NCBI RefSeq assembly: GCF_042659445.1
Contig: NZ_JBHSSR010000016.1
DNA from: Macrococcoides epidermidis
GTDB taxonomy: Bacteria; Bacillota; Bacilli; Staphylococcales; Staphylococcaceae
Length of the DNA: 64,000 nucleotides
Strand: one strand, 5' to 3'
The notes beneath the pieces were generated by a model that did no database searches, was not told where the DNA came from, and saw only the letters and a list, made by a program, of their open reading frames with translations. Position 1 is the first letter of the stretch. The number at the start of each line of letters is the position of its first letter. This document shows, piece by piece, positions 45,092 through 54,206 of the stretch. The position numbers and the translations under genes were made by a program.

Positions 45092-46366
45092 TTGGAGAAA
45101 AGTGAAGAATTCAATGTAATAATAAAAAACTTTTATGAAAGAAATAATATAAGAGATAATATTGAAGATGATTATCTTCAAAATTTTAGAAATAAGTTTG
45201 GAAAATTTTTGAGTCAAGAAGGTCTAAAAGAAAACGATGAAATAAAACAAGAAATATTAAGTATAATAAGTAACGATTACTCATATTATAGCGAAGAATA
45301 TACTGTAAAATACTTATCAAAACTTTACTCAAAGTTAATAGAGCATTTAGAAGGTAATGAATTGACAATTAACGATTGCCATTTTTCAGTAATTTTAAAT
45401 AAAGATCCTGAGGTTTATAATAGTTCCGATGTTTTAACTTCATTATTTATGTCAATTAATAATATACCTAACAATCTGTGCAAATCATTTTCAAGAGCAG
45501 TGAATTATTATTATTCAGATGAACCGGTTGATATAAATATAGAAAAGCAATTATATATTGATTTTGAAAATATATTAGGGGAAAAAACGTATTTAATATT
45601 AATAGATGATTATTCAGGCACAGGAAAATCTATTAATGATTTTTTGAATGCAATTCAAAAATATATCAAAAATCTATATATAGAAATTTTAATTTTTTGT
45701 GCTCATATTACAGAAGAAGCTAAGGTAGAGATCGAGAACAACTTAAAAGATAATGGAATAGAATTTAGTATTTTGTATATAAATAAAACAGGAAAATATT
45801 TCAAAAACAAAGAAGAATTAGAGAAAAAGTTCGTTACTTTTGAGCGTAAAGTAGTTGAATCGGGCAAAAAAAATACTTTAGGATTCAAGAAAACTCAATC
45901 ATTAATAACAAATTATAGAAATACACCCAACAATACTATTAGTCTGTTTTGGTATGAAAGTATTAATTGGAAACCACTATTTAAAAGAAATTCAAAAAAT
46001 AGTAATATAAAATGGGTTGACAAAGTAAATGAAATTAAATGGTTTGTTAGTAGTAAAATTGTTAATGAGAAAGAAAGGGATTATATCATAGTATTATTAT
46101 TTTTAAAGAATAATACTATGAAATCTGATTACTTTGAAATGGCAATAAAAAAAATTATTAAGTATAATAAAAATATATTGCAAGAATGCCTTGAAAATAA
46201 ATATTTAACAACTAATAATGGAGTATATTATATTACTGAATTAGGACTAAGACTGTTGGAAAATAATCAGTTAAATGATGTTTCTTTAAAAACAATATTA
46301 GATGAATATAAAGCTGAAGGACTCCATTTGCAAAAGAATAAAAAGCTGAATGGGCCATTAATTTGA
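45092..46366 (+). CDS. Phosphoribosyltransferase-like (PRTase-CE) winged-helix protein, retron-associated
   Basis: The 424-aa product starts at TTG 45092. The central region holds LILIDDYSGTGKS (168-180), the PRPP-loop pattern of phosphoribosyltransferase folds. TPNNTISLFW and WKPLFKR (293-299) are features of the PRTase-CE group found in bacterial conflict systems. Residues about 325-410 look like a winged helix (NKYLTTNNGVYYITELGLRL). PRTase plus winged-helix partners are known in some retrons. The stop codon lies inside the a1 repeat of the downstream retron RNA. Confidence 0.75.
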   Translation: MEKSEEFNVIIKNFYERNNIRDNIEDDYLQNFRNKFGKFLSQEGLKENDEIKQEILSIISNDYSYYSEEYTVKYLSKLYSKLIEHLEGNELTINDCHFSVILNKDPEVYNSSDVLTSLFMSINNIPNNLCKSFSRAVNYYYSDEPVDINIEKQLYIDFENILGEKTYLILIDDYSGTGKSINDFLNAIQKYIKNLYIEILIFCAHITEEAKVEIENNLKDNGIEFSILYINKTGKYFKNKEELEKKFVTFERKVVESGKKNTLGFKKTQSLITNYRNTPNNTISLFWYESINWKPLFKRNSKNSNIKWVDKVNEIKWFVSSKIVNEKERDYIIVLLFLKNNTMKSDYFEMAIKKIIKYNKNILQECLENKYLTTNNGVYYITELGLRLLENNQLNDVSLKTILDEYKAEGLHLQKNKKLNGPLI

Positions 46367-46584
46367 GTAAGAGTGTCTGATAAGCGAGTCGCTTAATCTA
46401 TGAAGAAAGGTACACAATTGATTACAGTAATATTTTCTTCGAAAATCTTACTGTAAATAATTATTATATTTCTTTAATAATATTTTTGTATAATTATTTA
46501 CATTCATTAGTAATTAGGGAGGCCCCTAATATCTAATGAATGTAATAATAAAAGATGAATTTTTAGTTTAGAGTTACTCAAATT
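46360..46584 (+). ncRNA. Retron msr-msd non-coding RNA
   Basis: It is bounded by perfect 11-bp inverted repeats AATTTGAGTAA (46360-46370, a1) and TTACTCAAATT (46574-46584, a2). Inside are a TAAGC/GCTTA hairpin (46381-46395) and a hairpin TTACAGTAA/TTACTGTAA with inner ATTTTC/GAAAAT (46422-46456), both fitting msr. A long hairpin follows: TTACATTCATTAG (46498-46510) with CTAATGAATGTAA (46533-46545) and inner ATTAGGG/CCCTAAT, fitting msd. The branch guanosine is probably at 46371 or 46373. Confidence 0.82.
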
Positions 46585-46615
46585 TAATGTAAAAGCGTTC
46601 ATGAGGAGAATTTAG

Positions 46616-47614
46616 TTGAAATATAAAGTAGAGGTATTTCCTGCAATAGATTCAATAGAAGATTTAAGAAATATGATAGGTGTTCAATCTAATTATTTCT
46701 ATAAATGTTTATATTCAAACGAATATTTTTATAAGACTGTCAAAATTCCAAAACGAAGAAATGATGAATATAGAGAACTAACAATTCCGACAATGGCTTT
46801 AAAAAATATTCAAAGATGGATACTAGATAATATATTATATAAATTTTCAGTTCATCCTTGCGCTAAAGGTTTTGTGCCTGGGAAATCAATAATTGATAAT
46901 GCTATTCCCCACATAAATAAAAAATATGTAGTGAAAATGGATGTTAAAAACTTTTTTCCTAGTATTAGTTTTAAGGATGTAAGAATACTATTCTTGAATT
47001 TAGGATATAAAATTGAAGTTGCCATAGCACTAGCAAATTTATGTACTTACAAAAATACATTGCCACAAGGATCACCTACAAGTCCATATATCGCAAATTT
47101 AATATTCTATAAAATTGACAAAAGAATTTCTGGTTTTTGCAATAAAAACAATTTAACATACACACGGTATGCTGATGATATAACTATATCGGGGAAAAGT
47201 AATATATCATTTAGTATCAAAATAATTAACCAAATATTAACTCAAAATAGATTTGAATTGAATGATAAAAAAACTAAAGTCTTAAAACCTGGTGATAGAA
47301 AAATAGTTACAGGAATTATAGTAAATGAAAAATTAACAATACCTAAAGATTTTATAAGAAATGTAAAAAGAGACCTCTATTATATTAATAGGTTTGGCTT
47401 ATTAAATCATTTGAATTTCATTAGTATAGCAGAAGATAATAGTGAATATTATCTTAATAGTTTAAGTGGGAAAATTAGTTTTATTAAGATGGTTGATTAT
47501 AAGCAAGGATATATACTACAAAATGAATTAGATAACATTATCGGATATAATGATAAGCATGAAGAAAAATATATTGATCTTGAAGATATAGATATTAAAT
47601 GGGAAAAATTATAG
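46616..47614 (+). CDS. Retron-type reverse transcriptase
   Basis: The 332-aa RT has the retron-specific NAxxH motif (NAIPH, 95-99), catalytic D109 in MDVKNFF, QGSPTSP (151-157), the YADD box (185-188) and VTG (231-233). It should reverse-transcribe the msd part of the RNA just upstream and stay bound to the resulting msDNA. The start is TTG 46616 with GAGGAG 8-12 nt upstream, 31 bp after the a2 repeat. The order HNH, PRTase/wH, ncRNA, RT makes a compact defence cassette. Confidence 0.92.
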   Translation: MKYKVEVFPAIDSIEDLRNMIGVQSNYFYKCLYSNEYFYKTVKIPKRRNDEYRELTIPTMALKNIQRWILDNILYKFSVHPCAKGFVPGKSIIDNAIPHINKKYVVKMDVKNFFPSISFKDVRILFLNLGYKIEVAIALANLCTYKNTLPQGSPTSPYIANLIFYKIDKRISGFCNKNNLTYTRYADDITISGKSNISFSIKIINQILTQNRFELNDKKTKVLKPGDRKIVTGIIVNEKLTIPKDFIRNVKRDLYYINRFGLLNHLNFISIAEDNSEYYLNSLSGKISFIKMVDYKQGYILQNELDNIIGYNDKHEEKYIDLEDIDIKWEKL

Positions 47615-47769
47615 TTTTTAAATATTCTTATATATTTCTATAGAGATAAATAATTTGGGTAAAATCCTGTTCATTTTCAAAACGATTTGCAACATAAATT
47701 TTGTTATTTTCAATAGTTAATTCTGCATGTACTACAGTATCATATTCTTCAGTCATTAATTCTAAACTA
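47615..47769 (-). other. Short open stretch, possible gene fragment
   Basis: On the minus strand the bases from about 47757 down to 47628 encode 42 residues beginning MTEEYDTVVHAELTIEN and ending in a stop. There is no clear ribosome site. It may be a remnant of a larger gene, or chance. Confidence 0.3.
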
Positions 47770-48073
47770 GAGATGCTAGGTTATGACGTAGCAGGTGAAT
47801 AGGGAATTACAGGTAGGAGATTACTCCGTAAAGGTGGAGATAACAGAACACACCATATTCATATATCAATTTGATCATCCTGAAATATACCGTCACCTAG
47901 TAGTAAGAGATTATTTATTAGAACATTCAGAAGAAGTTAAGTCGTACAGTGGGTTTAAAGAGATGTTGGCTAGTAAATATGATGAAACAAGAGAATACAG
48001 TAAAGCTAAAAAAGATTTTGTTTCTAAACTTGAACAAAGAGCGATAGAATATTTTAGTAATGAAATGATATAG
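47770..48073 (+). pseudogene. GrpB-family protein, C-terminal remnant
   Basis: Translation gives EMLGYDVAGE, a TAG stop, then GITGRRLLRKGGDNRTHHIH. After a 2-nt frame change it continues IYQFDHPEIYRHLVVRDYL and ends LEQRAIEYFSNE. These are landmarks of GrpB (UPF0157) nucleotidyltransferase-like proteins. The N-terminal half is missing, so it is non-functional. Confidence 0.75.
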
Positions 48074-48149
48074 ATGAAAATATTTATAAAATTAAAATCT
48101 AAGAATATAGTAGATAACAATTCATTTATGAACTACCAAGCAAATATTA

Positions 48150-48184
48150 AAATCACTTCTCGAATAATAATAGAGAAGTGATTT
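48150..48184. terminator. Bidirectional terminator
   Basis: AAATCACTTCTC pairs with GAGAAGTGATTT, between the GrpB remnant and the convergent PHP gene. Confidence 0.75.
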
Positions 48185-48203
48185 GCTATATATAAAGTTA
48201 AAT

Positions 48204-48977
48204 TTATATATATTCTATTATTTTTTCACCTTGTTTGAACTCTACTATATGATTTACATTGTATGATTTTAATAATTGGATAGCATTTTCAAAGCAATAA
48301 AACATATCTTCTTGTTTATGTGCATCAGATCCTAAAGTAAAGTCTTTTCCACCCATAGCAATATAGTGCTCAATAACAAATTCATATATAAATAAATTGT
48401 CGTATTTATACATACTTTTTGTATTGAGTTCTAGTGCGATATTCTTAGAAATTATATTAGATAATATATTAACAATCTGTTCTTTATAATCATTTAATTT
48501 TTCGTGAGAGATATTATGAATTCTAAATCCATAGTCAATATGCGCTAGAATAGTTGCACAATCAACATTTTTAACAGCATCTATTAATAAATTTAGATAT
48601 TCATAAATAGGGTCATTTGATATCGTAGTAATATCAGGATCCATAAAATCACATTTGTTATTGTGGTGTACACTTAATATGATAGAGTCATAATTATATG
48701 ATGACAAGTGCTTTAAAATATCTGAAATTCTTGCCTTAACATATCCTACTTCAATGCCAATCAATAGTTCGGTATTATAAATTTCCTTAGCTTCTTTCTG
48801 ATATCTTTGTAGTTTTTCTAAGTCAGGTATATCATCTTCATCATTTGAAATAGGATTATTTAAATCGAAATGATCCGTAAAAATTATCTGTTTAACATTG
48901 TTATTTAAATAATTTGTATATGGCTCTTTGCAGTCAAATGATGCGTCACAATGCATATGTTGATCTATTAATTTCAT
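48204..48977 (-). CDS. PHP-domain phosphoesterase (histidinol-phosphatase-like)
   Basis: The 257-aa product has the PHP metal-binding motifs: IDQHMHCDAS at the N-terminus, FTDHFD, an EVGYV motif, SVHHN, AHIDYG, and a final GSDAHK. It resembles HisK/HisJ histidinol phosphatases, but isolated island copies may act on other phosphates or nucleic acid ends. The start at 48977 follows TTGGAGG; the upstream TTG 48989 overlaps the ribosome site. Confidence 0.82.
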   Translation of the reverse strand: MKLIDQHMHCDASFDCKEPYTNYLNNNVKQIIFTDHFDLNNPISNDEDDIPDLEKLQRYQKEAKEIYNTELLIGIEVGYVKARISDILKHLSSYNYDSIILSVHHNNKCDFMDPDITTISNDPIYEYLNLLIDAVKNVDCATILAHIDYGFRIHNISHEKLNDYKEQIVNILSNIISKNIALELNTKSMYKYDNLFIYEFVIEHYIAMGGKDFTLGSDAHKQEDMFYCFENAIQLLKSYNVNHIVEFKQGEKIIEYI

Positions 48978-49130
48978 ATTTTCCTCCAAGTTATAAAAAT
49001 AGATATTTCTAATGTTAACCTCATTATAATAAATATAGAATTTTAGATATATTGTTATGTTAAACTAATAATAAAAGTTAACTGAAAATTCTTTATAATA
49101 GAAATGATATCATTTTAAGGTGTTGAGAAC

Positions 49131-49691
49131 ATGATAATTAAGTCCAAAGAAGAACTAATAAATATTATTGAGTCTGACAAAGACATGATGGAAATCTTAA
49201 AAACTGTTTCATTACTTGATTTACCAGATTGGTGGATTAGTGCTGGTTTTATAAGAAATAAAATATGGGATGTTCTTCATGACTATAATATTAAGACTAA
49301 GTATAATGATGTAGATGTTATTTACTATGATGTATCAGACATTCGAGAAAGTACTGAGAAGATGTATGAAAAAGAGTTGAATAAATTAGACTCAGAGATA
49401 CCTTGGTCATTTAAAAATCAAGCAAGAATGCATTTAAGAAATGGGACTGATCCTTATGATTCATCTGTAGATGCTGTAAATCAATACCCTGAATGTCCAA
49501 CAGCTATTTGTATAAAGTTAGTTAATAATAAAGTGGTTATTCATTATAATTACAATTTTGAAGAATTATTTAATGGAATCGTCAGACCAACGCCATACTT
49601 TGATAATGAAGAAAGAAAATCTATATATTTAGAAAGAATCAAAGAAAAAGATTGGCATTCAATGTGGCCGAAGTTAGAAATTCATAGATAA
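49131..49691 (+). CDS. Nucleotidyltransferase-like protein (DUF925 type)
   Basis: The 186-aa product has WWISAGFIRNKIWDVLHDY, followed by YNDVDVIYYD (the nucleotidyltransferase D-x-D pair), and ends CPTAICIKL...WPKLEIHR. This matches the COG3575/DUF925 group. The biochemical substrate is unknown. It lies 17 bp before the APH-like gene on the same strand. Confidence 0.8.
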   Translation: MIIKSKEELINIIESDKDMMEILKTVSLLDLPDWWISAGFIRNKIWDVLHDYNIKTKYNDVDVIYYDVSDIRESTEKMYEKELNKLDSEIPWSFKNQARMHLRNGTDPYDSSVDAVNQYPECPTAICIKLVNNKVVIHYNYNFEELFNGIVRPTPYFDNEERKSIYLERIKEKDWHSMWPKLEIHR

Positions 49692-49708
49692 CAATTAAGA
49701 GGTGACAA

Positions 49709-50692
49709 GTGGATAAGAATTTAGCTTTAAAAGTACTATCATTTATGAATGTTAGTGAAATAATTATTACACCACGTGAAATATCAGGTGGTCTCCTTCA
49801 CAAAATGTACAAAGTAGAAACCGATCAAGGAATATATGCAATAAAGCAATTGAACGAAGAAATCATCTCACGAACTGAAGCGCCTAATAATTATATTCTC
49901 TCAGAAAAATTTGCTAGTTTTTCAAAAGAAAATGGTATTGATGCTGTCTGTGCAAAATATAATAATGATTTGCCTTGGACAATTGTTGATAATAAATATT
50001 ATATGGTATTTGACTGGATTGAAGCCCATTCCCTTGATCAAGATGAAATTGAAGATAACAATTTAATAACTATTTCTAAATTACTATCAAAGTTACACCA
50101 TTTAAATTATCAAAGCGATTTAGTTCAAAGAGAATACAACTCAATGGACTATCAAGAATTTGATCAAATAATTAATAATGTATCAGTTAATGGGGTTGCA
50201 TGGGGGATAGAGATAAATATTCTAAAAGAAAATATTAAAGTATGGATTGATTTATATAATCACTCAATGAGTCACCTAAGTAATAAACAAATCATAAGTC
50301 ATAGAGACCTTGATTCAAAAAATGTATTGTGGAAAGAAGGAATACCGTACATTATCGACTGGGAATCAACAGGATATATTAATCCAGCCATTGAGCTAAT
50401 AGATGTTGCGACTAACTGGAGTAGGGATGGAAAGGGGAATATAAGTAAGGAAAAATTTAATTTAGTGATAAATAGTTATAGGGAAAATCATGCTATTGAT
50501 GATGATTTAACTAATGCGATGTATGGTAATTTGGGTGGGATGCTTGGATGGTTGCTTTATAACATGAAAAGAACATGTGATATTGATAATAATGATGATG
50601 AAAAAGAATTAGGTTATCTTCAGGTATTTGGAACCTATAGTCAAATACAAAAATATATTGAAGAAATTCCTTACTTGTTAGATAGAATTTAA
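49709..50692 (+). CDS. Aminoglycoside phosphotransferase-like kinase
   Basis: The 327-aa product starts at GTG and has the APH/choline-kinase fold. Visible are an ATP-binding lysine in YAIKQLN (about residue 46), the catalytic loop SHRDLDSKNVLW with its aspartate, and IIDWESTGY for metal binding. Such enzymes phosphorylate antibiotics, homoserine or sugars. It is not close to a named resistance gene that I recognise. AGAGGTG is the ribosome site. Confidence 0.8.
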   Translation: MDKNLALKVLSFMNVSEIIITPREISGGLLHKMYKVETDQGIYAIKQLNEEIISRTEAPNNYILSEKFASFSKENGIDAVCAKYNNDLPWTIVDNKYYMVFDWIEAHSLDQDEIEDNNLITISKLLSKLHHLNYQSDLVQREYNSMDYQEFDQIINNVSVNGVAWGIEINILKENIKVWIDLYNHSMSHLSNKQIISHRDLDSKNVLWKEGIPYIIDWESTGYINPAIELIDVATNWSRDGKGNISKEKFNLVINSYRENHAIDDDLTNAMYGNLGGMLGWLLYNMKRTCDIDNNDDEKELGYLQVFGTYSQIQKYIEEIPYLLDRI

Positions 50693-50831
50693 AGATAAAC
50701 GTCTTTTAATAAAGTATAAAGAAAATCCATCAATTTCATTAACAATATTTTTTGTTAGAGATATAATTAAGAAAACATTTTGGAAGTAGTATTTGAAAAT
50801 AATAATCTAAATAATTTAAGGGGACCGAGTA

Positions 50832-51287
50832 ATGAAAATTAGAGAATTTAAATTTGATGATTTAGAACAAGTTAGTGGTTTATTAAACAATTATAGAATT
50901 TTTTATGGAAAAGAATCAGATATAGAGTCTTGTACCAAGTTTATTAAGGACAGATATGTTAGTAATGAATCAAAGATATTTGTAGCAGATAATGGAGAAG
51001 AATTAGTTGGATTTGTACAAATATATCCAGTATTTTCAACTGTAAGTCTGCAAAGAGCATATATATTAAATGATTTATATGTAAGTTCAAACAGTAGGAC
51101 AGGTGGAGTTGGGAGACAGCTTATTGAAAAAACTTTTGAATATGCACGAAAAAATAATGCACGTTATGTAACGTTAGAGACAGGTATTGATAATACAAAG
51201 GCACAGTCGTTATATAAAAAGATGGATATGAAAGTAGATGATTCCGTGCTACATTTTTCAAGAACGTTTGATATTAACGAAATTTAA
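50832..51287 (+). CDS. GNAT family N-acetyltransferase (151 aa)
   Basis: This is a single GNAT domain: MKIREFKFDDLEQVSGLL start, strand YILNDLYVSSNSR, acetyl-CoA loop RTGGVGRQLIEK, and the AQSLYKKMDMK motif. The substrate is unknown. It is preceded by AAGGGGACCGAG at good spacing and is probably transcribed separately from the APH-like gene. Confidence 0.82.
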   Translation: MKIREFKFDDLEQVSGLLNNYRIFYGKESDIESCTKFIKDRYVSNESKIFVADNGEELVGFVQIYPVFSTVSLQRAYILNDLYVSSNSRTGGVGRQLIEKTFEYARKNNARYVTLETGIDNTKAQSLYKKMDMKVDDSVLHFSRTFDINEI

Positions 51288-51394
51288 AGTGTAAAAGTTA
51301 TAATGTTGATCAATTAAAAATAATATTATCAAGAAAGTCACATTGGAAATGATACTTCCAATAATTATTAAATGTACTTTGTTAAGTAATATAG

Positions 51395-52095
51395 GTGACA
51401 AAAAATGATTTTAGTACACTTTTAATAAATCAAATTCCTGAAAAAGATTTAATAATCAATGGTCAGTTTTTCTTAAAAGAATATCTAATGCCAGTTACAC
51501 CAAGTCAATAAACAAACATATATTAAAATTTTATTAATAACTATAATAATGAAGATGAGGCATTTCATTGTATTTATGATTTACTACATTCTAAAAACTA
51601 AATAAATTTAAAAATGAACTAATAAATAGTTTTCCACGACTACTTTTATTAAGTAATTATGAAAAGTATATAGCAATGGGTAAAAAATTAGTAGAATTTC
51701 ATATTAATTTTGAAAATTAGAAGAGCTTGAAAGAATTAAATATTATTTTCCGTAAATATTAATATAATTTCACAGTTGAGAAGATGAAATATCATTCAAC
51801 ACTAATAAAAATGTAATAATATTTAACCAAGATATTGAAATTCATAATATACATTTAAGAGCATACGATTCTAAAGTCAGTGGACGATTAGTAATAGATT
51901 GGATTGTAGAACAATATAGCATTAGAGAAAATGATAATATAGATAATCCATTTACATACTCTGAGGACCCTAAATATATATTTAATTTGTTTATTGTCTG
52001 TTATTACTATAAGCATTAAGATTTTAGATTTAATTGATGAATTACCTAGTTGTATGAAAGTAATTAATAATAAATTTTTAATAATAAGGGGGAGA
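51395..52095 (+). pseudogene. Decayed C-terminal part of a large restriction-type helicase (type ISP-like)
   Basis: There is no intact frame, but successive fragments in shifting frames match the C-terminus of COG4889/type ISP restriction proteins: QIPEKDLIINGQFFLKEY, DEAFHCIYDLLHSKN, a short SFPRLLLLSNYEKY, GKKLVEFHINFEN, then HLRAYDSKVSGRLVIDWIVE with DNPFTYSEDPKYIFNL, and SIKILDLIDELPS. Stops and frameshifts separate them. This fills most of the 51288-52099 gap. Confidence 0.6.
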
Positions 52096-52099
52096 TTTA

Positions 52100-53959
52100 A
52101 TGGGATTTAGCACAGAAAATAGAACCGTTCTTTCATTATTTCAAAGATCTTCTGTATATAAAGTACCTCGATATCAAAGAGCATATGTTTGGACAGAAAA
52201 AAACTGGTCCGAATTATTAGCGGATATTAATTTTACTGTAAATATTGATGATATTAATTGGTCTCATTTTTTAGGTACAATTGTATTAAACAATATTGAT
52301 AAACAATTGGGAGATAGAAAAGATCCAGGAATTATTAATTTCGAAATAATTGACGGCCAACAAAGAATCACAACACTATTTATATTATTCAATGCAATTT
52401 CAAGACATTTAATGGAACTAAAGACAGAGGAAGCAACTAAACGTGCGAAATATATTCATTCTACGTATATTTCTGCTATGAAATCAAACAGCGAAAAGAT
52501 TCCTAAAATTGAAAATGAAGATATAAAAGAAGATATATTAGAAATAATTGATTACTCACGACATCTTGACTCAGAAAAAATCTCTAATAAAAATTCGCTT
52601 CTCAAACCATACAAATATTATTTAAATTTTCTTTCTACGAAATCATTTAAAGAAACTGATATATTTTTGAATAAGTTATTAAATATAAATATAGTTGAAA
52701 TTATTTCAGAACAAGAAGAAGAGATTTATAATATATTTGAGGTATTAAATGCACGAGGACAAAAATTAAAGCAAATGGAATTATTAAAAAATCATATTAT
52801 GAAATATATACATCCTAGAGAAGAAGCTTATATAGATCATGCTAAAAAGAAATGGAATGATATTATTAAGAGGGCGGAGACACTTAGCGATATTGACAAT
52901 CTTATGGTACATTTTGCAAAGTGTTATATAAAAAAAGATGCTGAGAATTCTAATTCTGTTTACAAACTTATTAAGGAAGAAATAAAAATAGAATCTTTAT
53001 CAAATATGTTGAATGATTTTGATGATTTTTCAAAAATATATATTAAAGTTAATGAAAAAGATACTGATGATACTACAATTGAGTATTTTAACATAAAAAG
53101 AAATCAGCAAATTAGAGCTTTACTTACAGCTATACTATTAAAGGAACAAGAAGGAATAATTAATCAAGATATAAGGGAGAAAATATTTTTAAATCTGAGA
53201 AATTTTTTCTTTATTTTTAATGGAATGCAGAAAACTAGTAACTTTACAGATAAGTTATTAAATCAATATAATTATTTAATATACCACTGTAAAAAAAATG
53301 TGGAATTTAAAATGCATATAACTGATTTATTTTTAAAGTTAGAAAGATTCATAAATAAAGAAGATTTTATTAGTATTATGCAAAATCACCCATCATTTAG
53401 ATACTCTAATAAAGATAAGACTTTAAAGAAAAATTTAAAATTAGTACGTTTTACTCTGGGAGAGTATAGTAAATTATTTCAAAAAGATATTAATATAAAT
53501 ATTAAAGAAATGACTATTGAACATTTATTAAATGACAATGGGGAAAAAGAAACGGTCAATCTGGGTAACTTAACTTTAGTTTTATCTTCTACAAATGAAG
53601 ATAAGTTAAAAAACAAAATTATTGATGAAAAGTTGAGGATACTACTAGACGAGTCTGATATTAATATAAATAAATCTTTAGGAGATTACTTTTCTGAGGA
53701 AAAAGGATTTGATACTATAACACGTTTAAATTCAATAATTGAGGATTTATATGAAAGAGTATTTATTTTTAATCCTTATATACTTAATTTAAATAAAGAA
53801 GACGTAAATTTATATCTAACATTAAGCGAAAAATTTAGAGGGGATGAAGAATTATTAGATTTGCTGAAGGAACATGGAAAATATTTTGTTGATAAAGTTT
53901 CACGTGATCCTTCATTAAGTGAATTATATGAAAGATATTTAATAATTAATAATAAATAG
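52100..53959 (+). CDS. DUF262/DUF1524 protein, GmrSD-like restriction enzyme
   Basis: The 619-aa product has a DUF262 (ParB/GmrS-like) N-terminus with VPRYQRAYVW (22-31) and IDGQQR (84-89), and the FEVLNARGQKL motif (213-223). Towards the C-terminus TIEHLLND (472-479, H475) and NLGNLTL (487-493) match the HNH-like DUF1524 nuclease of GmrD. GmrSD enzymes use NTP to cut phage DNA with modified bases. The gene is intact, with AAGGGGGAG upstream, and ends 54 bp before the right arm of element 1. Confidence 0.8.
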   Translation: MGFSTENRTVLSLFQRSSVYKVPRYQRAYVWTEKNWSELLADINFTVNIDDINWSHFLGTIVLNNIDKQLGDRKDPGIINFEIIDGQQRITTLFILFNAISRHLMELKTEEATKRAKYIHSTYISAMKSNSEKIPKIENEDIKEDILEIIDYSRHLDSEKISNKNSLLKPYKYYLNFLSTKSFKETDIFLNKLLNINIVEIISEQEEEIYNIFEVLNARGQKLKQMELLKNHIMKYIHPREEAYIDHAKKKWNDIIKRAETLSDIDNLMVHFAKCYIKKDAENSNSVYKLIKEEIKIESLSNMLNDFDDFSKIYIKVNEKDTDDTTIEYFNIKRNQQIRALLTAILLKEQEGIINQDIREKIFLNLRNFFFIFNGMQKTSNFTDKLLNQYNYLIYHCKKNVEFKMHITDLFLKLERFINKEDFISIMQNHPSFRYSNKDKTLKKNLKLVRFTLGEYSKLFQKDININIKEMTIEHLLNDNGEKETVNLGNLTLVLSSTNEDKLKNKIIDEKLRILLDESDININKSLGDYFSEEKGFDTITRLNSIIEDLYERVFIFNPYILNLNKEDVNLYLTLSEKFRGDEELLDLLKEHGKYFVDKVSRDPSLSELYERYLIINNK

Positions 53960-54012
53960 TAGTAATTTAAAGTGAACATTATAAAAGATTCTATAGAATT
54001 CATAAAATACCC

Positions 54013-54144
54013 CTAGCCAGCAGTTTATTCAAGTTACACTTAAGTGATATTTGATGCATTTCTATGCAATCGAAAAAATCAGAAATCCTTTAATATCAAG
54101 ATGTACGACGGTCTATACAACTATACGAAACCCTAAAGTTTTTT
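54013..54144. repeat. att arm repeat, copy 1
   Basis: This conserved block precedes the att core, with CTAGCCAGCAGTTTATT, AAGTGATATTTGATGCAT, GCAATCGAAAAAATC and AATCCTTTAATATCAAG. It recurs before each downstream att core and is probably an integrase arm-binding region. Confidence 0.75.
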
Positions 54145-54206
54145 GAACGTAAAAAAACCAGGTCTTAAAGGTGCTCGTAGTTCACCACAGTTCTCAAAAC
54201 GTTAAT
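54145..54206 (+). repeat. att core copy 1 (right end of element 1)
   Basis: It copies the rpsI end (38278-38338) with one extra A in the A-run and two substitutions (GGTGCTCGTAG for GGCGCTCGTCG). Confidence 0.88.

Larger units (their letters stand above)
38338..54206. mobile_element. Element 1: integrase-bearing PICI/McRI-like genomic island with retron and restriction cargo
   Basis: It is bounded by the rpsI att (38284-38337) and the copy at 54145-54206. The layout is integrase and repressor leftward, excisionase-like and replication initiator rightward, iterons, then cargo. This is the order of staphylococcal pathogenicity/phage-inducible islands. Known Macrococcus resistance islands use the same rpsI end. 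I see no capsid-interference or terminase gene, so helper-phage dependence is unproven. The cargo is AT-rich and partly decayed. Confidence 0.85.

Noticed and set aside
46616..47614. Group II intron or diversity-generating retroelement RT
   Set aside because: No maturase or endonuclease domain, no intron-type RNA, no variable/template repeat; NAxxH and VTG motifs with a1/a2 RNA point to a retron.
47911..48120. Minus-strand 69-residue frame
   Set aside because: It is antisense to the GrpB remnant, which has recognisable sequence on the plus strand.
38338..54206. SCCmec-type cassette
   Set aside because: No ccr serine recombinases, and the site is rpsI rather than rlmH; the integrase is a tyrosine recombinase.
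38656..54206. Complete prophage
   Set aside because: No terminase, portal, capsid, tail or lysis genes are seen; size and gene order fit a chromosomal island.
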